Part shown: piece by piece, positions 25,401 to 34,400 of the stretch
Numbering within the stretch: position 1 is the stretch's first letter
Layout of the letters: the number at the start of each line of letters is the position of its first letter
From: Ancistrus triradiatus
Lineage: Eukaryota > Chordata > Actinopteri > Siluriformes > Loricariidae
NCBI GenBank assembly: GCA_025084515.1
Contig: JAJAGP010000210.1
Location: 372,001-436,000, forward strand
Reading direction: 5' to 3'
Length of the DNA stretch: 64,000 nucleotides
Program-made: the position numbers and the translations under genes
Notes under the pieces: generated by a model
The model's input: the letters and a program-made list of their open reading frames with translations, nothing else
What the model was told of the DNA's origin: nothing
Databases searched by the model: none

Positions 25401-28400
25401 GAGGACTTGCACAGAGGCCTGGACGTAACTCCATCAGACACATTTGAGATGAATTGGAATGCCAGCAGGAAGTCAAACATTAGTGCCTGGCCTCACAATC
25501 ATATTCCAAAATCTAGTGGGAAGCCTGGCCAGAAGACTGAAGGGTGTTAGACCCAATCGTCATACTAAACCCCAGTATTTTTGGATGTCATTTTGGATGG
25601 CCACAAACTTTTGGCTTTGAAGTACATTTTGGGAGTAGCAGAATCTTTCAGCATTGTAAACTGCTGAAATGTTGAAGAGGTAGGCTGGAGCTTGATGACA
25701 CATAGGTTTATAGGAGAATATAGACTTAGATCACTCACAATGTCTTTTCATTCACAATGCAGTAACAGGGACATTTATTGTTGAAGTCAGACAGTACATA
25801 TATAAAATAAATATCCATGACTCAGGAATCCAAGATTCAAACATATAAAAAAGAATCCTCTGTCAAATTCAGCTAAAATAGCGATTCCTAAATATCAGCA
25901 GCCAAAACACCAGTCAAACCTGTGTAATGTTTGGCTTAATCCAAGGACCTCAATATAATTTCATGCATATATTTGAAAGTTTAAAATTTGCACTAAACTT
26001 GCTGGGGTAAATAAACTGACCCACGGTGCTTGGAGCCCTGTCTGCTGCATTGCAATTTCCCAAGTCAGTTCCTATGTACATGATGGGACTTAAGAGCAAA
26101 CCATCAGTTTCCACATTGCCTTGATACTAAAAATACGCTTTGCTGGTTTCCTGATTTCCATGCCATCCCCACATCACCACTAAACTACCCTCTGTCTTTC
26201 TGAGTTTACATAAATTTGACAGGACAGCTGTCAGAACAGCTGTACTCAAAAAAATGATCTGAGAAGAAACTTAGAAAGACAGCCAACTTTCAACACAATA
26301 AACTGTGCCCCATGCATTTTCAGAATTCATCTATAACAATAAGCAGGCATGCAGCAGTGACCTGAAATCGGTTTGGGTTGAATTTGCCGACCCAATCCAG
26401 AAAGCCTGTGGCTCAGTGGTTAAGACACGGGACTATAGACCAGAAGGTCCAGTGTTCAAATCCCATCTCTACCAAATTGCTGTTGTTGGATTAACCTTCC
26501 ATTGTGAGAATGTATCCATTGTAAGTCACTCTGGGTAAGATTGTCTGCTAAATGATGTAAATGTTTTCAATTTTGCTGCCGTATCAGTTGCTCTGGGTAA
26601 GAGTATATGCTAAACGTTGTAAATGTGGTTGTTGATGAATGACATGACATGAGAGCCTAGGGCACAAATGATCTTAAAGCCTTTCACTACCACACTTGGG
26701 ATGTTCTTCATACTTTGCTTGTAGAGTATCTGATTTGTATCAGCAATTAATTGTTACTCAAAGCTTACAAATCAGTGCCATATAGAAAGCACAGATGGTT
26801 TCACATATTATCAGTGCATCCCTACTGACTGCCTAGCCTACCAATATTGAAGTGAGGGTGTATTATGAAAGGACGATGTATTATGACGAATATTTTACAT
26901 GAAGTGGAGCGTAAGCTCTCATGCTATCTGAGCAGTTGGTGGTGAGCCATCCATCTGGGATATCGTCAGACTCTCTCAAAAGTCTCCTCAGGCACAAATT
27001 CTGTTGTATATCTGAATGTGAGCCATATTTTTGCTAAAATTAGATCACTGCATTGGCGTTACAAAACATGGCACACTGTCTAATGAAAGCTTTCACTTTG
27101 ATACGCCAAAGAAATTTCAAATGAGTGAAAACTGAAATGCACTTTGAAATCCCAGTCCCAATCCATGAATCTGTGATGGCTTAGGTGTGACTGTGGCATA
27201 ATGTGGCGTAATTACACCAAAAGGTCCAAGCTTGAGCAAGTCCTTGCGCAAGGCCCGTAACCCACAACTGCTTGTATTGTAAGGTTGTATAAGTTATAAA
27301 TCACTCTGGATTAGGGCATCTGCTAAATAACTAAATGTCAGCATCTCACCTGCACAGCAGAAGGCAAATGCATCTGAATATTAAGAACTCTTATTCTCCA
27401 CACATACTGTGCTGTGCAAAAGTCTTAGGTCACCATTAGATCATATATACTATTATTTTAGAAGTAGACTGTGGTGGCTTAGTGGTGACAGTGGGGACAG
27501 TGGTAGCCTAACGGTTAAGGTACTGGACTCTGGACCAAAAGGTCGAGGGTTCAAATCCCACCTCTGCCAAGCTGCCACCTTGAGCAAGGCCCTTAACCCA
27601 CAATTGCTTGGATTGTAAGACTGTATCAACTGTAAGTCGCCCTGGATAAGGGCATCTGCCAAATGCTGTAAATGTAAATGTAAATGTACAGTACTAGACT
27701 CTGAAACGGAAAGTCCAAAGTTCAGATCAACCTCTACCAGACTGCCACTGTTGGGTCCTTGAGCAAGACCCTTAATCCACAATGCTTGAATTGTCAGACT
27801 GTGTAAGTTACAAGTCACTCTGGGTAAGGACATCTGCTAAATGCTGTAAATGTGATGTATAGGTATAATGGCCATATAACTTTCTTTTTCTTTATTAGAA
27901 TACAACCAGAAAATGCAGGAATTTTTAATGCAGATTAAAAAGCCTGAACAAAGTCAGCTTCTGTAGGCTACAGTGGCATATATTTCATGTGACCTCCCCT
28001 TACACTTGAGCAACAACAGCATATGGAAGCTTCATCGGGATGCCAAATGGACCCTTCTACAGTCCAGATTTTTCAGGAATGTCCTTTTGGAAGAGCAGCG
28101 GCCATGAAACCACTTGTTTTGCAAGAGGAACAGGGTGAAGAGGCTAAGATATGCTAACGCTCCCAGAGATTGGAAGTGTATTTATATCAAGGAGTAACAA
28201 ATCCAAATTCTGGGTCCAAGACAAGCACCGATAATATGCTATACATGTTCATTATAACATTGCTAAAACAATCTGGACAACATATTAGCTGCATGTGTAG
28301 TGTTATATTTCCTAGTACTCAGTTAAGGCTCTCTACACCTTAGCACCTGTCAAGTAAGGTTTCTACCAATGTCTTGATATTGAGCTAATTTAACCTGGAT

Positions 28401-31400
28401 ATGCATGTTTACAATAAAATTGCAGTCACTGATTTTTCTCTGGTTAAAGTCTCCTAAATTGGGTGACATCCTTTGTTATTTGTAATGTGTAATGTCCTTC
28501 TTCCTACCTATTTATCACCAGTGGGGAACCGTCAGAGATGGCCTAAGCTTTATATATACAAGCTCATTATATTGATGCTTTATTATATTCAGTATATTTT
28601 CATTATATTATTTTTATTCAAACAATCAAACTACTTCTTGGATTTAATGTTTCCATCTATTGGAATAGTCTTGTTGCTAAGGTTTTCCTGCAAGAGAAAG
28701 ATGATAACAATTTGAGAGGCATATTATCCAATTAGGAGTTTTCTTTTGTGGACAAGTTGGTAAAAAAAAAGCCAAGCTAGTGCTGTGATTGAATAGGACT
28801 CCATGAAACTGCACAAAGGCATTAGAAGTCTGATTGTGCTTATATAACATAATTAGACAGGAAAATCAACCAATCAGGCTTTGATTGCATATGACCAAGG
28901 CTGCCTTTGGACCTCTGAAAGTCTTAGACGCGTCACAGAAATACACTTACAAAAAAATAAAGCACATAGATAGAAATGTCGGATTGCTGCAAAACTTGGC
29001 ATGCAGTTCTGTCTCAGGCAGATATATAAATAATTACAGGTGTGCTCTGATTAGACACTGGGTCTTGCCACAAGAGGCTGTAAAAGTGCTTCCCCTGCTG
29101 CTCTATAAAAAGGCTCTCAGGGGCTACTTTTGGGTAGGTCCACAGCTGGGCCTGTAGATCCTCCACACTCATAGGCTGCCAAAGATGGTGTGCCAGCTGG
29201 TCCCATAAATGTTCAATTGGTGATCAATCTGGCGACCAGGCAGGCCAATGAAGTGTGGCAATCTGCTGGAGACATTCTGGGAAACCCTTGATGTGTGGAG
29301 GCAAGCGTTATCCTGCTGAAAAATGCCAGTTGGAAGCCCTGCCATTAGAGCAACATGTGGTTGCAGGATGTTCTGCACATATCGCTGAGTTGTTAATGGC
29401 ACTCATATAACTATTAGGGGTGAATGACTGTTGTATGTGATGGCTCCCCAGCGGTGTCACTCCACAACAAAGACAGGATTGAAGCACTCACCACAAGGCC
29501 ACCATAATCGAACCCGACTATTGTCGGATCCCAAACAGAACCTGGATTTGTCACTAAAGACAATACCGTTCCAGTCCATATCAGTCCAGGTTCCTCGTTC
29601 ACAACACCACTGCAAACAAAGGTGACAATGACTGGCTGTCAATGGCAGGACACGTAATGGGTGCCATGACAAAAAATTCCTTCTGCTAAGGTGTGGAAAT
29701 GGTCCAGACAGAGACAGGGGAGTGTAGTGATGGTGCCACCTGTGTCAGGATCGTGGACAACAAAACTGTAAAAGCTATTCGTGCTTGTTGGAGGGCCAAA
29801 CAATCCTCTCTACTGGTGGTCTGTCTGAGCTGTCCGGAGCCTGTTTGACACGTGTGCATGTCCTCACAGAACCACTGCTCCCAACACCTCCTAATAGCTA
29901 AGTCAAAATTGCCTAGATGGCGGGCAATTTGTCAAAATGGCCATCCTGCTTCTCTCAGTCCAATGATGCGACCCCTCTCAAAGTCTGTAAACTGGGCAAA
30001 ATGTCTTGGAGTGTGTCGAAGAGGCATGTCTAGCTGCCAACGATCTCTCACCAAGAGGTACACTACCCAAAAGTAGCCTCCGAAAACCTTTATATAGGCA
30101 GTGGAGGAATCATTTTTACGCCGCCTCGTGGCAAGACCCAGTGTCTAATCAGACCACAGCTGTAATCATTTACATATCTGCCTGCGAGATAACTGCATGC
30201 CGAGTATTGCAGCAATCCGACATTTCTATCTGAGTGCTTAATTTATTTTTTTGGCAATGAGTGTATAGCAAGAAGACTGACTGGTGTTGACCTCAACAAA
30301 GAAAGCAGTTCTACTGGAACTCAAAAGACAAACCTCAAGATGCTATTGATTGATTCACAAGAAAAGACTGAAGTGTGTTTTTAAGTAGCACTTCAGATCA
30401 TTATGGAGAGTGCCCCACCATATTTTATTAAAGCTGGCTTCTTTAAGGTTTAGGCTTGACGTATAGTAGTAATACACCAAATATATAACAATAATTTTGG
30501 TGCATATTGATGCTGATTAAAGCAGAACATTATATTTTGCAGTGTTGGTTTATTGTATTGAGAACTTGGTATAAAATCGTTAATTGATGATTAAATTGTT
30601 TGGATTGTTTTGATATTTTAAGTGAAAGAGTGGTTTATTTCTGGTTCTAATGTGATGCTTGAAGTGGATTTTGTTTTTTCTGTTCTTGGAGCTGGAATGG
30701 CAAGGGCTGAGACATTTGTGTGGTGTGTGATGATTTTGAATCTTGTTATTTTGAAGTCCTGTTCTAGATGTCAATAATCCTTCCGCCGATCCCCATAAAT
30801 ATATAATGTAAAGATCACTGGCTATGTATAACATGTATTGGCTATTTTAAATGTATGTGCCCCTGCATGCACTCTACATATTTATTTATTTATTTATTTA
30901 TTTGTGCCCCGAAATGAAGGCCTTAGCTCACGTTTGCACTAGAGACATTTCTAACTCAGTTGATGTGTTTAGAGACTTTTTGTGCATGTTGTTCGCATTT
31001 ATTTGTATGACTTTCAATGCTTGTTTGTAAATGGCATTCTTAAGTGTATGTGCCTGTCCTATTGTAAGTAGTACTGCTTTATTTGTCCCCCCACTAACTG
31101 TATATTCTCTCTAACCTATAACTATATAAACTGGTTCCTATTCACTTGTTGAGACTCTGTTTCATCTGGCTGATCTTCTGTGTTGTTAATACTGTGCATT
31201 TTTTAATGCATTTTTGGCTTCCATCAAACAAAAGTACCAGGTGCCTTATACTACCTGCTTAAGTGTTACAGCTTTTCTCTACACAGGGTTGTAGCAGTAC
31301 ATTACTCTACTTTCTATAATTATTGTGAATTTCTATAAATTTAAACTGCAGTGGCATTGGGGATGCTGTGTAGATAGCAGCATTCCAATCGTGTTTTCAC

Positions 31401-34400
31401 AGGTAACTCTGACACATTTACATATCGTTTGCATGCAGTTTTCTTGTGAAAATACCCTTTATATTTACATTACAGTGGCATAAACAGACTATGTGACTAT
31501 GGTAATGTAGGTCAACATCCTGGTTCACAGAATGTAATGCAGTCGTTAAATGGCGCATACATGTATATCTGTTCTGCAGACACATCAAAGTCTGGCCAAC
31601 ATCTAACATTCCATTTTATGCTACACTCAACCAGGTGTGTAAACCTGATGACCAGGGCTATTGAATCAGTTCAAAGGGGGGACCACTGCAAAAATAATTT
31701 TCGCATTGTGTGCATCATACCCAGTGGAAAGTATGTTGACATTTAGGTTAGTTGTATTGAAATGACACTTAAAGTCTGAAGACACTGGCTTGTTTTCCAG
31801 TTTGACAAACTGGTAGCTTTCTTGGTAACCTGATTACTGATTTATTTTTTAACTAAAGGCTGACATTTTGAGTACTTTTAAGCAAGCTGGGACTTTGGTA
31901 GCCTAGGTACTGGACTATGGACCAAAAGGTCCAGGGTTCAAATCCCACCTCTGCCAAGCTGGGTCCTTAACCCACAATTGCTTGGACTGCAAGACTGTAC
32001 CAATTGTAAGTCGCTCTGGATAAGGGCGTCTGCTAAATGCTGTAAATGTAAATGTTGTGGGACTGTGGTAGTCCAGTGGATAAGGTACTGGACTCTGGAC
32101 CAGAAGGTCCAGGGTTCAAATCCCACCTCTGCCAAGCTGCCACTGTTGGGTCCTTGAGCAAGGCCCTTAACCCACAATTACTTGGATTGTTGTATCAATT
32201 GTAAGTCGCTCTGGATAAGGGCATCTGCTAAATGCTGTAAATGTAAATGTAAGCTGGACACGAGTAATAAGTCATAGCTACAAAGGCTAATTATAACAAG
32301 ATTTTAGCACTGAGGGTAGACGGGATAACAAGAATGACCGCTTAATATCACTAATGTGTTTAAAGTAATCTGATTTTCTCATTTGATTAACAGGAACCAG
32401 TGCCAGATCTGAGCAATATGTTGCTAAGTGGATTGTGCTGCTTTTGAAATTTAAGGGGGAGATGCTGGCATTGGTGAACGTGGCTTATATTTGGGGAATT
32501 TAGCTCATAGTTTAAAGATATGAACTAACAGAGCAATAGAAATCTGATTTAATTCATTACGTTGATGTTGAAATAATTGATAATCCAAGATGGTATTATA
32601 TTAACCATGACAGATGCTAACCAGAAGAGTAAATCTTACCTTATTCTGATCCGTCCAGTAGAGAAAATAACCCTGTGGATCCACACGTAATGTCACCGGA
32701 GTCACCGTGGAGGAATCCTAAAGAGTACAAACACAGAATGCATATGTAAAATGGCAAGTGCCTTGTCTGTAGATAGCATTACAGTATTTGACTGACAGGT
32801 ATATTATTGCAGATCAGAAACTCTGCAGTTCTGATCAAAATCGGAAACTTGCGTCAGACCTTGCACAAATGTTCTATATAAGTGTGATTCATGTTCATTT
32901 TGATACTTTTCATTGGTATGAGTCACAAAATGCTAGCACCCTGGACAGAGTGCACCTTCTCCATAATGCTCGGAGACTGCAGTCTTATTTTAACCTTCCA
33001 CAGACCTTCCCACTTAAGTGGGACGTTGAATTGGCACCGAAGCGAACGTCTGGCTCAAGAAGGAAAGGAACAATTTCCTTTTCTGTGCAAAGTTCACTGT
33101 CAACCACAGTGCTGTGGATCTCTCTAATTTTGTTATTTTAGACATTTGGAGAGCCTGCCCATATGCTCGTGCGCATCTAAGTTGGGTGGCAGAGCGCGCC
33201 TTAGCTCCTGTAAGCGAGGGAAGAAGAGGAGGATTAAAAGCATGGAAGTTGCCATAGCAACAGACCAATATTTTCAGTTTTGCTTGTTGCCCGAGCTTTG
33301 AACTGCCTACAATTTCCACATGAGCATACCACAAACCTTTATTTACTGTCTCCCTTGTGGCTGCATTCCAGATTTGGATGGTGTAACGATTAATGGCTTG
33401 AACAGCATTTGACACTTTGCAGCTCACCAATAAGAGCCTGATTCATCTGACACGCCACAGTATGATAATGGCACACAAGAATGAGACATACAGTTTGTTT
33501 CACGATCACACAGCCATACTGACGTGCTCGCTTATCTGCTGAAGAAATGATGCGGGATTTGCTAAAACCTTCTAGTAACAGCATTATAGAGGGACAAATG
33601 TCGTCCTGTAAATATGTGTTTAAATTGTAACTGTGTGTGGAATTACAGAATAACTGAGTACTGTGAAATCATTTTGGCTATGTATTTAACCACTGGTTGC
33701 ACAGGAAATAACCATTACCATAATGCACTTGTACTGTAGAATACTAAAGTCAATCACAAACACTTTGTTTCACTATTTATCTCTGTTTTGAGGAGGTTTT
33801 GCTATAGCTAGTGTATCATCATAAAAGTATGAATTACTATCATCATCATCATCATCAACAACATCATCATCTAGGCATCAATTTAGTTTGCATTCTGTCA
33901 AAAATTAATGACCAATTTATTGTGCACCTGTATTTTGTTCCTTTTGCACAAGCTATCATGTCCATGAATGAGAAGGACCACCATAGGCCCAATACTGACC
34001 AGTCAGTACAATATTTGATGGGTGAATCGCTCTCCGTGATGACACTAACAGGGTAATGGCATGTTAGTGTGGTGAGCAGGTTTAAGTGCACCGGGCTGAA
34101 CACTGAGCACACTCAATGGGTAATACTGGTGTAGCTTGCACATTTAGGTTTGCTTGCATGTGTGAATTGTGGATCGAACCAGGAGTGGCACTGAGGTGAT
34201 GAGGATTACAATATGTGAACCTGCAAACCAAACGCTACCAAGTAAAGGATGGTCCTCAGATATCATACTGTAGGATACCTTTGGTATATAGTACTATGGT
34301 ATATGGATGTATATATATATGCAGTCACCTCATGGCTGCAACAGCCCCAGTTTGGACCCAACCTTGGAGTTTGCATGTCCTCTCCATGTCTGCGTGGGTT

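Noticed and set aside
32057..32130. Possible tRNA gene (GGTTCAAATCCCACC with upstream TAGTCCAGTGG)
   Set aside because: The A and B boxes belong to a tRNA-derived SINE repeated many times in the window; no acceptor stem pairs with a 3' end.
33014..33430. 138-codon minus-strand open frame in plcb1 intron 1, with a 117-codon frame on the other strand
   Set aside because: No recognisable protein and overlapping long frames on both strands; more likely chance in a GC-richer non-coding block.
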